Shown here one piece after another: positions 1 through 8,521 of a stretch of DNA of 64,000 bases. The translations under genes were made by a program, and so were the position numbers. Positions within the stretch are counted from its first letter, which is position 1; each line of letters starts with the position of its first letter. The notes below the pieces were generated by a model that saw only the letters and a program-made list of their open reading frames with translations, was not told the origin of the DNA and searched no databases. The stretch comes from Cytobacillus citreus (lineage in GTDB: Bacteria > Bacillota > Bacilli > Bacillales > Cytobacillaceae): contig NZ_JAGYPM010000006.1 in the NCBI RefSeq assembly GCF_018343665.1, positions 62,001-126,000 of the forward strand, given 5' to 3'.

Positions 1-60
1 GCTATTGTGATTCTATTCATAAGTTAGATTACTCGAAATATATAATTTAAAAATCCACCC

Positions 61-90
61 TTGACTTTAATACTTAAAAGCGTTTAAGAT
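61..90 (+). promoter_or_regulatory. Promoter with embedded palindromic operator upstream of the T-box leader
   Basis: A -35-like TTGACT (61-66) and a -10-like TAAGAT (85-90) are 18 bp apart. Between and overlapping them lies the perfect inverted repeat CTTAAA-AGCG-TTTAAG (73-88). The same 16-mer recurs at 366-381, just upstream of the first gene. The position between -35 and -10 suggests a repressor site. It resembles a degenerate LacI/CcpA-type half site (AAAGCGTTT), but the cognate protein is unknown. Confidence 0.5.
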
Positions 91-125
91 AAAAAGCATC
101 ATATCTATACTTAAATGCTTTGAAG

Positions 126-348
126 GAATTGAAGTAGTGATATCTTCCCTGTTGCAGAGAGCTGGTGGTGCTGCGAACCAGTACAAAGGAGATCATGAAT
201 TACGGTTCTGGAGCTTCTTATTTCTTTTTCTGAAATAAGACGGTTTATCCGTTACTCTATTAAGTGGTAAGTTCTTTGCTTACAATCAGGGTGGTACCGC
301 GAGTAAACTCGTCCCTGCTGAATTAAATATTCAGCAGGGATTTTTTTT
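126..348 (+). promoter_or_regulatory. T-box riboswitch leader, probably tRNA-Tyr responsive
   Basis: The canonical T-box AGGGTGGTACCGCG is at 288-301, followed by a terminator hairpin (312-340, CCCTGCTGA paired with TCAGCAGGG) and eight Ts. Stem I features are present: AGAGAGCTGGTGG in the apical part and GAATTAC followed by TTCTGGAG on the 3' side. The best candidate specifier codon is TAC (201-203), i.e. tyrosine. That fits the downstream gene, which makes tyrosine from phenylalanine: uncharged tRNA-Tyr would favour antitermination. The specifier is read by eye; the T-box itself is certain. Confidence 0.9.
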
Positions 349-365
349 ATACATTTACTTTCGCG

Positions 366-381
366 CTTAAAAGCGTTTAAG
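366..381 (+). promoter_or_regulatory. Second copy of the CTTAAA-N4-TTTAAG operator
   Basis: This is an exact repeat of the palindrome at 73-88. It lies after the leader terminator and about 20 bp before the ribosome binding site of the hydroxylase gene. Two identical sites flanking a T-box leader could support DNA looping or a roadblock. Function is inferred only. Confidence 0.4.
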
Positions 382-416
382 AGATAAAAATAACACTATG
401 TAAGGAGAATAATATT

Positions 417-2147
417 ATGAAACAGTCTATACCAGTACACTTACGACCATTTGTAGCCAGGCAGCATTACAATGCATACAGTCCCATTGATCATTCAGTT
501 TGGCGTTATGTAATGAGACAGAATCATCACTTTCTTGAAGGTATTGCTCATGATGCCTTCACGACTGGATTAATATCATCAGGAATTAATATTGAAAGTA
601 TTCCGAGAGTGAGCGAAATGAACGAACATTTAGGAAAAATCGGCTGGGGTGCCGTCATTGTTGACGGGTTGATTCCCGGGACAGCCTTTTTTGATTTTCA
701 GGCACATGGCATCCTCCCGATCGCGACGGATATCCGTCAGAAGACCAATATCGAATACACACCTGCCCCCGATATTCTTCATGAAGCGGCAGGTCATGCA
801 CCGATTATTTTCGATGAAACATACTCTAAGTTTGTAAAATTAATCGGAAATATCGGTGCCAATGCTTTTGCTACAAAAGAAGAGCATGAGGTATTTGAGG
901 CGACAAGGCATTTATCAATTGTCATGGAGAGTCCGACATCAACAGCGGTCGAAATCGAAGCTGCCAAAAATAGATTGAAAGAAAAGCAGCTGGCGGTAAA
1001 GGGTCTTTCTGAAGCCGAACAAATCTCCCGAATCTTTTGGTGGACGGTTGAATTTGGTCTGATTGGTGATCTTCATCAGCCAAAAATATTTGGAGCCGGT
1101 CTTCTATCCTCTGTAGGGGAAAGCAAGCATTGCCTGTCCAACGAAGTGACAAAACGACCGTTTACAATCGAGGACGCAATTGCGACTAGCTATGACGTTA
1201 CATCCATGCAAACCCAGTTATTCGTTTGCAAAAGTTTTGAACAATTAATTGAAGAAGTAACGAAATTCGGTGAAACAATGGCCTTTCGTCAAGGCGGCAC
1301 AGAAGCCATTGAGAAAGCGATCGCTTCCAGCCAAATTGCTCACATTGAGTACAATTCAGGAATTCAAATTACAGGCCAATTCAGTGACATCATTAAAGAT
1401 ACGAATGGAGAAGCCATTTATGTTAAAACATCTGGACCTAGTGCCCTTTCCATTCAAAATGGACAGCTCGATCATCACGGAACCGATGTGCACTATGATG
1501 GCTTTGGTGCACCGATCGGAAAGCTTCAAGGAGGCATTCAGTTAGAGGATCAAACGGAAGAGAGTCTGAAGAAACTGGGCATTGAAATCAATAAGATGAT
1601 GCAAATTACTTTCGAAAGTGGTATTGAAGTTTCTGGTCATGTGACAGACCTTGTGTTTCATCATGGTTCACTTGTCTTGATCACTTTAGAGGAATGCTTT
1701 GTAACACACAGGGATGAAGTATTGTTCCATCCAACCTGGGGTACGTATGATTTAGCTGTGGGAAGCCACGTCATATCTGCGCGCCCAACCGCGGCCGATT
1801 ACTTGTCATTCCATGGTGAACCTTTAATAAACGAATGCGATGAAAAAGACGGGAAAGCTCTTACTCCTCTTGAAGAATTATATGCAGAAGTAAGGCTAAT
1901 ACGGGAAACAAATTTGCCTGATGGACATCACATCCATAGCATTGCAGGAAAAATTCTCGATGAATTCCCAGAAGAATGGCTTCTTCAGCTGGAAGTCCTT
2001 GAACTATTGGAAAACCATGACAGGGAATCATCACTTAAACAGCGAATACTTGATCAGCTTGGAAAATTAAGTGGAGAGGATCAATACGTCAGACTAATTC
2101 AAAATGGATTAGATGTCATCTTCGATCGGAGGAATGTAACCGTATGA
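417..2147 (+). CDS. phhA: Phenylalanine 4-monooxygenase, long Bacillus type
   Basis: This 576-residue non-heme iron, pterin-dependent hydroxylase converts phenylalanine to tyrosine in the cytoplasm. The N-terminal half carries the aromatic amino acid hydroxylase core: the PD-ILHEAAGH motif supplies the two iron histidines (His122, His127), and Glu212 in WWTVEFGL is the likely third ligand. Proteobacterial PhhA is roughly half this size; residues from about 290 onward form an extra C-terminal region, a layout I recall from Bacillus homologues. AAGGAG lies about 10 bp before the ATG. The gene overlaps phhB by 4 nt, so the two are translationally coupled. Control is by the upstream T-box. The catalytic call is firm; the role of the C-terminal region is unknown. 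Confidence 0.93.
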   Translation: MKQSIPVHLRPFVARQHYNAYSPIDHSVWRYVMRQNHHFLEGIAHDAFTTGLISSGINIESIPRVSEMNEHLGKIGWGAVIVDGLIPGTAFFDFQAHGILPIATDIRQKTNIEYTPAPDILHEAAGHAPIIFDETYSKFVKLIGNIGANAFATKEEHEVFEATRHLSIVMESPTSTAVEIEAAKNRLKEKQLAVKGLSEAEQISRIFWWTVEFGLIGDLHQPKIFGAGLLSSVGESKHCLSNEVTKRPFTIEDAIATSYDVTSMQTQLFVCKSFEQLIEEVTKFGETMAFRQGGTEAIEKAIASSQIAHIEYNSGIQITGQFSDIIKDTNGEAIYVKTSGPSALSIQNGQLDHHGTDVHYDGFGAPIGKLQGGIQLEDQTEESLKKLGIEINKMMQITFESGIEVSGHVTDLVFHHGSLVLITLEECFVTHRDEVLFHPTWGTYDLAVGSHVISARPTAADYLSFHGEPLINECDEKDGKALTPLEELYAEVRLIRETNLPDGHHIHSIAGKILDEFPEEWLLQLEVLELLENHDRESSLKQRILDQLGKLSGEDQYVRLIQNGLDVIFDRRNVTV

Positions 2148-2440
2148 CACGATTAAGTGAAGAAGAAGTATCCCTGCAACTAGCTTCACTGCCCAAGTGG
2201 AAAAGGATCGACAGCAAATGGATCGAACGCCGTTATCGATTCAAAGAATTCTTAGACGGGATCGCTTTCGTTAATCAAATAGCATCCCTTGCTGAAAAGG
2301 AAAACCATCACCCTTTTATCAACATTCAATACAAAATGGTAATTGTCTCCCTCACCTCCTGGAGTGAAAATGGATTGACGGAATTGGATTTCAAGCTTGC
2401 CCGGGAGATTGAGGATTTATTAGATGGGGAATCTTTGTAG
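2144..2440 (+). CDS. phhB: Pterin-4a-carbinolamine dehydratase
   Basis: This 98-residue protein regenerates the tetrahydrobiopterin-type cofactor by dehydrating the 4a-hydroxy intermediate released by the hydroxylase. The family signature is clear: EKENHHPFINIQY supplies the conserved HH-P pair, followed by VSLTSW in place of the usual L-TH. Its ATG overlaps the phhA stop in an ATGA junction, so the two form a coupled operon. The length is normal for the family (about 95-110 residues). The pairing with phhA removes most doubt about function. Confidence 0.93.
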   Translation: MTRLSEEEVSLQLASLPKWKRIDSKWIERRYRFKEFLDGIAFVNQIASLAEKENHHPFINIQYKMVIVSLTSWSENGLTELDFKLAREIEDLLDGESL

Positions 2441-2466
2441 AAGAGATTCAAAATTTTAATAGAATG

Positions 2467-2493
2467 GAAAGCTCAGTGTTACCCTGAGCTTTC
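2467..2493 (+). terminator. Hairpin terminator after phhAB
   Basis: A perfect 10-bp stem (GAAAGCTCAG with CTGAGCTTTC) and a 7-nt loop start 27 bp after the phhB stop. The downstream T tract is poor, so efficiency is uncertain. It could serve the convergent membrane gene as well. Confidence 0.6.
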
Positions 2494-2540
2494 TATTAAA
2501 TTCAGCATCCAATAGTAGTTTTTTGAATTTACGCCCCTAA

Positions 2541-3029
2541 TTATTGTTTAGATGATACTGTATCTTGTAATTCCACATTCCGAAGTTTTTTAATAGAAAA
2601 AAAGTAAAATATACCTCCGAGCATCCAGTAAGGCTCCCAAAAAACTAATCTCCAGAAGGCGGAGTATCTATCTAATGTAAAGTTTAATATACCAATTGCA
2701 TTCAAGGAGATTGTTATGAAATTGAACAAACCATATAAAAAAAGTAATAGTCCACAAATTTTTATTGTAAAATAGAGCGATTTTTGAATCCAAGAATTTC
2801 TCCATTTCATTAACGGCATTATCAGCAATACTACTCCGAGCAATTTTATGAATCCAGTCATCCAAACAATTGCTAAAAACGATTGTGGTGGATCTAATGC
2901 CATTTCATAAATTGAACCTCCTAGGGATCTAACACCAAACATCCCTCCCATTGCCCAATAGAAACTCAAGGCAGCAAATAATAATGTCCATGTAGCTCCT
3001 AAATACAAACACCTCTTATTGATTTCCAT
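2541..3029 (-). CDS. DUF3995-type membrane protein
   Basis: This 162-residue integral membrane protein has about four hydrophobic helices, the first starting near residue 10 (LGATWTLLFAALSFYWAMGG). The W-x-F-AALSFYWA-GG opening and the glycine-rich loop after helix 1 match the DUF3995 family as I remember it. No catalytic residues are apparent. It stands alone, convergent with phhAB. Function is unknown. Confidence 0.65.
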   Translation of the reverse strand: MEINKRCLYLGATWTLLFAALSFYWAMGGMFGVRSLGGSIYEMALDPPQSFLAIVWMTGFIKLLGVVLLIMPLMKWRNSWIQKSLYFTIKICGLLLFLYGLFNFITISLNAIGILNFTLDRYSAFWRLVFWEPYWMLGGIFYFFSIKKLRNVELQDTVSSKQ

Positions 3030-3676
3030 AAAAATAACTCCTATATTAAAATATTAAAAACGAACATACGATAAGAATAAGAAATAAAATCATAATGATC
3101 ATCTATGCGGATTTCATTTAAGACCTTTGAAATTTTAACAATAAATTATCTCCTCTTTTTACATATTACTTGACTAATAACACTTCTATAAATTTTTTAC
3201 AATTTCTTTACAAAACCCTTAAAGTCTAACAATTTCTAAACCACAATCTATTCATATACAGATAGTTCTATCCTATTCAACTATCTGTCTATAGATATTC
3301 AATATTTCCTGTAAATGAAGCTTTAAGAAATTAAGTTCTTCCCCACTTTAATCATAGATATCAGCTTTTTCCTGCTTTTAATCAAACGTTTGATTAAAAA
3401 ATAAAAAGTCTTCAGGCAAATAAAGAAAACTCGCCGATTGGCGAGCCTTGGAAAGGCGAAGACAGAGGCGCAGTTGCACTTATCGCGCTCATATATGCCA
3501 CGTCCTCCCAAAAGTTTCTCTTTTGGTCGTGCGATGTATCTCTGACGAAGCTTTCCTTATCCTGTGGCATTCGCCCGACTAGGACATCCTCGTAAAAGCT
3601 ATCGCTTTTCCTTCGTGCGATGATAATCGCTATCGAAGCATTCCTTGTCCTGTCCGTCGTACTTAATTCCTAAAAT
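3030..3676. other. Non-coding stretch with hairpins and diverged direct repeats
   Basis: No supported gene lies here. It holds a hairpin with 10-bp arms (ACAGATAGTT 3258-3267, AACTATCTGT 3279-3288), a perfect 24-bp palindrome at 3376-3399, a CTCGCC/GGCGAG hairpin (3430-3445), and two diverged direct copies of a CGTGCGATG...GAAGC-TTCCTT-TCCTGT block starting near 3527 and 3614. A 62-codon minus-strand frame at 3323-3511 has no recognisable features and was not called. Confidence 0.6.
3376..3399. repeat. 24-bp perfect palindrome, TetR-operator-like
   Basis: The centre TAATCAAACGTTTGATTA is extended by three T/A pairs on each side. The same 18-bp core, again preceded by GCTTT, occurs at 41586-41603. 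It looks like a TetR-family operator, but no TetR gene lies nearby. Confidence 0.6.
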
Positions 3677-3806
3677 TGGCAACTACGTCAACTCCTCGTC
3701 AGCAATGAACTCTACCGCCAGCAGGAAGAGATGTACCGAACGAAAACCTATCGTACAGATCAGCGGGATTGTAAGCATTTCCCAACCTCATGTCCGCCCG
3801 ATTAAA
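3677..3806 (+). pseudogene. Transposase C-terminal remnant (IS5/IS1182-like), frameshifted
   Basis: One frame reads WQLRQLLVSNELYRQQEEMY and the next reads GIVSISQPHVRPI. Together they match the segment '..LYxQQxxMY..RIVSISQPHVRPIVRGK' that I recall from the C-terminal half of IS5/IS1182-group transposases. A frameshift near 3755 separates the halves, and both ends of the gene are gone. This is a dead insertion-sequence scar. Confidence 0.65.
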
Positions 3807-3839
3807 TGAAAATAAATAAACCTCGATTCATTTGGCACC

Positions 3840-4553
3840 TCATTCCTGGTTTAACAGTGACTCCGCCAATTCTTTTCTAATTTGCGTAATATGTATCTCC
3901 ATAAGCTGTTTTGCTCGTTCTGCTTCTTCAGCTGCAATCGCTATGTAAATTTCTTTATGTTCCTCAATGGTGCCTTGAAGCCGTTCAGGGTCAGCTAGGC
4001 GCTGTCTTCGCGTGCCACGAATCGTGTCTTGCATATGCTCGCTCAGTGTTTGGACCAATTGTAAAAAGATCGAGTTATGGGAAGCACGAACGATACTAAA
4101 ATGGAAGTTGAGATCGGCTTCTAATCCAAGTTCGACGTCATTTTCAGCGGCTTTCATTTTTTCAATGGCGTGGCGAATAGCTTCTAAGTCTTCAGAGGTC
4201 GCTCGTTTAGAAGCTAAGAAGGCACATTCTGCTTCAAGAGCACGGCGTAACTCTAGCATTTCATAGACGAGTTTATTTTCCGCGTGAATGATCGTTGTGG
4301 ACAGTTCTTCGCCAAGTAATTGAAACTCCGATGTTTTAATAAAGCTTCCACTGCCTTGTTTAATCTCAATGATTCCCTTGCTCTCCAGTTTTCGTAATGC
4401 TTCTCTTACAGATGTTCGGCTGACATTGAAGCGGCTAGCTAATTCTCTTTCCGTTGGTAGTTTATCCCCTGGTTTTAATTCTTCTGTTAAAAAATATTCT
4501 TTTATTTGATCAACAATCACTTGATAAGTTTTTTTCTTTGGCTGTGGAATCAC
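3840..4553 (-). CDS. GntR-family (FadR subgroup) transcriptional regulator
   Basis: A 237-residue one-component regulator. Residues about 10-75 form the winged helix-turn-helix (GDKLPTERELASRFNVSRTS, then VREALRKLESKGIIEIKQGSG). Residues 95-225 form the all-helical FCD effector domain with the expected metal/ligand histidines (NFHFSIVRASHN, SEHMQD). It is divergent from the FAD-linked oxidase gene, the usual arrangement for LldR/LutR/GlcC-type regulators of hydroxyacid catabolism. The effector is probably a hydroxycarboxylate, by context only. Confidence 0.88.
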   Translation of the reverse strand: MIPQPKKKTYQVIVDQIKEYFLTEELKPGDKLPTERELASRFNVSRTSVREALRKLESKGIIEIKQGSGSFIKTSEFQLLGEELSTTIIHAENKLVYEMLELRRALEAECAFLASKRATSEDLEAIRHAIEKMKAAENDVELGLEADLNFHFSIVRASHNSIFLQLVQTLSEHMQDTIRGTRRQRLADPERLQGTIEEHKEIYIAIAAEEAERAKQLMEIHITQIRKELAESLLNQE

Positions 4554-4629
4554 GAAGTCTCCCCCCTTAATTTTATCTTACAATAATTTTAAGAAGTATT
4601 TTAATTATTGATCTTTTCAGATAATTTGG

Positions 4630-4672
4630 TACAATAGAAAAAAGGTTGGACCAATTTAAATTTGGTTAGATC
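4630..4672 (+). promoter_or_regulatory. Candidate GntR operator cluster
   Basis: TTGGACCAA (4646-4654), a perfect palindrome, runs straight into the near-palindrome CCAATTTAAATTTGG (4651-4665), and another TTGGT sits at 4626-4630. FadR-group GntR proteins usually bind TGGT-N-ACCA sites, so this is a plausible shared operator between the divergent genes. Confidence 0.5.
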
Positions 4673-4708
4673 TTTAACGGATTATATATGACGATGGAGG
4701 AAATGAAA

Positions 4709-6091
4709 ATGAATACAAAAAAAGAATGGGTCAGAGCTTTACGTGTGGCTCTTTCTGATCAGCAAGTATCAGTAAATGAAACGATTTTAGAACAGCATAG
4801 TAAAGATGAATCTTATCATGCGGCGAGCACACCGGATGTGGTCGTTTTTCCAATATCGTCGAAACAAGTGAGTGCGGTCATGAAAATCGCTACTGAATAT
4901 GAGGTGCCAGTCATACCATTTGGAGTGGGGTCGAGCTTAGAAGGGCATGTCATTCCATATGATCATGGCATAACGATTGATTTTTCGCAGATGAACAAAG
5001 TATTAGAAGTAAGAGCAGAAGATTTTCTTGTTCGTGTGCAGCCTGGTGTAACGCGTTCGCAATTGAATAAAGAGTTGAAAAAACATGGCTTGTTTTTTTC
5101 TGTTGATCCAGGGGCCGATGCCACGCTTGGAGGAATGGCCGCAACGAATGCTAGCGGGACCACTTCAGTCAAATATGGTGTGATGCGTGATCAAGTGCGT
5201 GATCTAGAAGTGGTGCTAGCAGATGGTACCGTGATTCACACAGGTAATTTAGCAGCGAAATCTTCATCGGGCTATCATTTAAATAGTCTGTTTGTTGGTT
5301 CAGAGGGAACGCTAGGTTGCTTTACTGAATTAACGCTCCGTGTTTATGGAATTCCGGAATTTATTATGGCGGCCAGAGCCTCTTTTTCAACGGTCGATGA
5401 TGCGGTCGGAGCGGTAGTTGCTATTTTGCAAGCGGGGATTCCGATTGCCCGAGTTGAGCTTGTAGATGAACCGTCGATGAAGCAAGTCAATCTTCATAGC
5501 GACACCTCGTATAAGGAACAGCCGACATTATTTTTGGAGTTTCATGGAAATGAGGCTGGCTTAAAGCAAGATGTAGATTTTATGAGGGAAATTGTTGCCG
5601 AATTTCAATGTGAAGAAATTGAATTCGAAACAGACAATGCCGCTCGCGTGCAGCTATGGGAAGCACGCCACAATTTAGCCTATGCCTATGTTCATGGTTA
5701 TCTGGGGAAAAAGCTAATGGTCACCGATGTCTGTGTGCCGATGTCTGAATTAGCAGGTGCAATTCGTTATGCAAGGGAAGAGCTCGATGCGCTGGCGCTC
5801 ATTGGAGGAATTGTTGGACATGTGGGTGATGGTAATTTTCATGTCCTGTTAATGATTGATATGAATGACGAGGAAGAGAAGAAAAAAGCCGATGAATTAA
5901 ATGAAAAAATCGTGATGTATGCGATTGAACGAGGTGGCACTTGTACTGGAGAACATGGTGTTGGCGTCGGCAAGCAGAAATATCAAGAGAAAGAACATGG
6001 AAAGGCCTTGCTTGTCATGGAAAAAATCAAACAAGCGCTTGATCCTCTTACTCTATTAAATCCTAATAAAATATTAAATACGAAATCATAA
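4709..6091 (+). CDS. FAD-linked oxidase, glycolate oxidase GlcD / D-lactate dehydrogenase type
   Basis: This flavoprotein oxidises a 2-hydroxyacid to the 2-oxoacid. The N-terminal half is FAD-binding type 4 (PFGVGSSLEGHVIP; NASGTTSVKYGVMRDQVRD). The C-terminal half is the FAD-oxidase C domain (HVGDGNFHVLLMID, then GGTCTGEHGVGVGKQKY). The frame opens at 4688, but GGAGG at 4696-4700 is correctly spaced only for the ATG at 4709, so I use that start (460 residues). No GlcE/GlcF subunits follow, which suggests a stand-alone GlcD/DLD enzyme. The next gene is a transporter 11 bp downstream. The exact substrate cannot be read from the sequence. Confidence 0.88.
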   Translation: MNTKKEWVRALRVALSDQQVSVNETILEQHSKDESYHAASTPDVVVFPISSKQVSAVMKIATEYEVPVIPFGVGSSLEGHVIPYDHGITIDFSQMNKVLEVRAEDFLVRVQPGVTRSQLNKELKKHGLFFSVDPGADATLGGMAATNASGTTSVKYGVMRDQVRDLEVVLADGTVIHTGNLAAKSSSGYHLNSLFVGSEGTLGCFTELTLRVYGIPEFIMAARASFSTVDDAVGAVVAILQAGIPIARVELVDEPSMKQVNLHSDTSYKEQPTLFLEFHGNEAGLKQDVDFMREIVAEFQCEEIEFETDNAARVQLWEARHNLAYAYVHGYLGKKLMVTDVCVPMSELAGAIRYAREELDALALIGGIVGHVGDGNFHVLLMIDMNDEEEKKKADELNEKIVMYAIERGGTCTGEHGVGVGKQKYQEKEHGKALLVMEKIKQALDPLTLLNPNKILNTKS

Positions 6092-6102
6092 GAGGTGAAT
6101 GT

Positions 6103-7074
6103 ATGAAACTTTTAGAAACAATCAGTACCCTTGCCGGAAAATATTTTGCGGTTTGGGTGATTTTAACGGCCTTAGTTTCTTTTTTCGTTCCAGCTCCTTT
6201 TCTTGTATTCCAAGGATATATTACCATTTTATTAGGCGTTGTTATGTTCGGTATGGGTCTAACATTAAAAGCAGTTGATTTCAAAATCATATTAACAAAG
6301 CCGCTTCCTGTCATTATCGGCGTGTGTGCCCAATTTGTGATTATGCCACTCACTGCATTTGCCATTGCTTATTTACTGAACTTACCAGCGGAATTAGCCG
6401 CCGGACTTGTCTTACTTGGATCAGTCCCAGGAGGAACCGCTTCGAATGTGATGGTGTATCTTGCAAAAGGAAATGTACCTTTGTCCATTGCGATGACCTC
6501 TGTTTCGACTTTATTGGCACCAGTTGCTACACCATTTATTTTATTATGGCTAGCTGGTCAATGGATGCCCGTTGATCCAATGGCGATGTTTATGTCGATT
6601 ATTCAAGTTATCATTATTCCGATTGTGTTGGGCGTCACTGTTAGAAAATTTGTCCCAAGCTTTGTCGATAAAAGCATCCATGTCATTCCGTTAATCTCGG
6701 TAATTGCCATTATGATGATCGTATCTGCCGTTGTTGCGGGCAATGTGGAAACGCTCGCGTCTGCCGGATTAATTATTTTCATCGCTGTCGTGCTTCATAA
6801 TGCGGTAGGCCTATCGCTTGGTTATATCACTGCTCGTGTACTTGGTCTCGATGAAAGCACTCGCCGTGCCATTTCCATCGAAGTTGGTATGCAAAACTCC
6901 GGTTTGGGCGTCGCCTTAGCTACCGCCCATTTCGGTCCATTAGCAGCCTTGCCTAGCGTGGTTGGATCGGTTTGGCACAATATATCCGGCCCGATCCTTG
7001 CTACATATTGGTCGAAAAAGCCGGCTAATACGGAGAAAGAAATTCCAGTTCAATTGGAGAGAAGTAGAGCGTGA
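6103..7074 (+). CDS. Bile acid:sodium symporter (BASS) family transporter
   Basis: A 323-residue membrane protein with about nine helices. The BASS signature is present: GSVPGGTASNVMVYLAKGN (near residue 106) and the second crossover-like motif VGMQNSGLGVALA-AHF (near residue 263). BASS proteins carry bile acids, pantoate or other organic anions with sodium. It lies 11 bp downstream of the hydroxyacid oxidase with its own AGAGGTG site, so it probably imports that enzyme's substrate or a related carboxylate (inference). Confidence 0.88.
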   Translation: MKLLETISTLAGKYFAVWVILTALVSFFVPAPFLVFQGYITILLGVVMFGMGLTLKAVDFKIILTKPLPVIIGVCAQFVIMPLTAFAIAYLLNLPAELAAGLVLLGSVPGGTASNVMVYLAKGNVPLSIAMTSVSTLLAPVATPFILLWLAGQWMPVDPMAMFMSIIQVIIIPIVLGVTVRKFVPSFVDKSIHVIPLISVIAIMMIVSAVVAGNVETLASAGLIIFIAVVLHNAVGLSLGYITARVLGLDESTRRAISIEVGMQNSGLGVALATAHFGPLAALPSVVGSVWHNISGPILATYWSKKPANTEKEIPVQLERSRA

Positions 7075-7077
7075 CTC

Positions 7078-7536
7078 GGAACTCGACATGGAAAATTACA
7101 GACGGAGGAGGCTCTTGACGGTTACTACGCGATTGTAACAAGTGAGTATAAAGAGCGCGTTGTTCGTATCATTGACATGTATCGTGGGTTATGGCGCATT
7201 GAGGAATCCTTTCGTGTAACCAAAAGCGATCTGGAAGCACGTCCTGTTTTTGTTTCTACAGAAGAACATATACAAGCACATTTTCTGACTTGTTTCATCG
7301 CACTTACTATTGCCCGGATTATTGAACATAAGTTGGATCATAAGTACAGTATTGGACGAATACTTGAAAGTCTGGCGAAAGCGGAGTACACACACTTGAA
7401 GCAAAACTACTATTTATTTGATTATTTTGATAAGTTCCTTGATGACATCGGGTCCATTTTTCAAATTGATTTTTCGAAAAGAATTCGTTCCCTTGGTGAA
7501 ATAAAAAAAATAATCGCTACTACCAAAAAAGGATAA
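7078..7536 (+). pseudogene. IS1634/IS1549-like transposase, C-terminal third only
   Basis: An open frame begins directly after the transporter stop without a usable start. It reads ..EEALDGYYAIVTSEYKERV, then YRGLWRIEESFRVTKSDL, then HIQAHFLTCFIALTIARIIE. This is the last part of the IS1634-family DDE transposase, including the E-SFR/K segment of the catalytic region. The N-terminal two thirds are missing, so an insertion or deletion has joined the element tail to the operon end. Confidence 0.8.
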
Positions 7537-7564
7537 AATTCGCTATGCTTTTTTGAAAAAAAAC

Positions 7565-7604
7565 AACAGCCTCAAACCCTTATTCAAAAAGGGATGAAGG
7601 CTGT
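7565..7604 (+). terminator. Terminator
   Basis: ACAGCCT pairs with AGGCTGT around an inner CCCTT/AAGGG stem, followed by six Ts. It ends transcription through the transposase remnant and perhaps the oxidase-transporter operon. Confidence 0.75.
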
Positions 7605-7695
7605 TTTTTCGTCTAATTAGCTGCAAAAGTCAGGATATAGAAAAATAGTATAACGAGCCATAGATCATTTCAGGACAAATATTTTACCAATCTCT

Positions 7696-7948
7696 TTATG
7701 ATGTAATAGTTATTCCATCACCTGAAATTTTTTCCTGTTGTAATCTCGCTTCAGCTTCTTCTGCTTCTCGCCAACAAGTTTTCTATAATTTCTGCTTCCT
7801 CTACTTCTGCCTTGAAGTCCTGCAATAAAGTTTTAGTATAATAAGGGGTAGCATCTGGAAAATGCGGAATTACAACGCTAAGCAAATTTCCCTGACGATT
7901 ACCCCTATTTGCGCACATTATTTTTTTGACAATATCTCGTATTTCCAT
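7696..7948 (-). pseudogene. Frameshifted small gene, unrecognised
   Basis: The frame from 7948 reads MEIRDIVKKIMCANRGNRQG... to ..AEIIENLLAR and then stops at 7751. Shifting one base near 7770 continues a plausible charged helix (EAEEAEARLQQEKISGDG) to a stop at 7696. The total length is 253 nt, one over a multiple of three. Joined, this would be about 84 residues ending in a coiled-coil-like acidic tail. I do not recognise the family. A true decay product and a sequencing error are both possible. Confidence 0.4.
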
Positions 7949-8027
7949 GATCTCTTTATATTAAGAGGACTCCTACATAGGTAGAAATCCTCTCAACATT
8001 TTGTTTCATATTTCGCTTAGACTCTAA

Positions 8028-8321
8028 TTCCATTATCTTGATTTTTTTGAAGAAGAAGCATATATAGAAATTAATTCAGAAATTGCAAAAACTCTGGGGA
8101 TTCTTGATGGAGAAGTCATAAAAATCTTTAACGCTCAAGATACTATTGAAATTATGGCTATATATAGTGATAAAGTACCAAAAGACGTTCTTTTGATTTA
8201 CCAAGGCTGGTATCCCCAATCCGAAGTTAATGTAAATCAATTGGTTCGCATTTTAAGTACAGATATGGGAAAAAACGATGTTGCCTTTTATGATACGTTT
8301 GTGAATATAGAAAAGTGGTAG
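8028..8321 (+). pseudogene. Molybdopterin oxidoreductase, C-terminal remnant
   Basis: A 97-codon frame with no start reads FHYLDFFEEEAYIEINSEIA, then LGILDGEVIKIF, then LLIYQGWYPQSEVNVNQL and ends at a TAG. This is the molybdopterin dinucleotide-binding domain that closes formate dehydrogenase/nitrate reductase-type enzymes. Everything upstream is missing; an in-frame TAA lies just before it. It is the relic of a gene that should span 2 kb or more. Confidence 0.72.
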
Positions 8322-8439
8322 TTAGAATACAAGTGAATGTTTCCTTTCAGAAAAGTAGTCCGGAAAATGTTTAGCAAATATAAATAACTGCATAAATAGA
8401 TATTATTTTTTTGCTATACAAATTTAGGGAGCGTAATAA

Positions 8440-8490
8440 AAAAAACTGTGTAAGTAAAAGAGCGTACGGCTTTTACTTCACAGTTTTTTT
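8440..8490. terminator. Bidirectional terminator
   Basis: AAAAACTGTG-AAGTAAAAG pairs with CTTTTACTT-CACAGTTTTT with A and T runs on either side. It follows the molybdopterin remnant. Confidence 0.75.
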
Positions 8491-8521
8491 CTTTTTGGTA
8501 GAATAATAAGATTAGGAGGTT

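Noticed and set aside
3323..3511. 62-codon minus ORF
   Set aside because: It covers a palindrome and hairpin, with no ribosome site or protein-like composition.
3792..3812. CCGCCCGATTAAATGAAAAT looks like the array core
   Set aside because: It is explained by the transposase codons for H-V-R-P-I and lacks the left palindrome arm.
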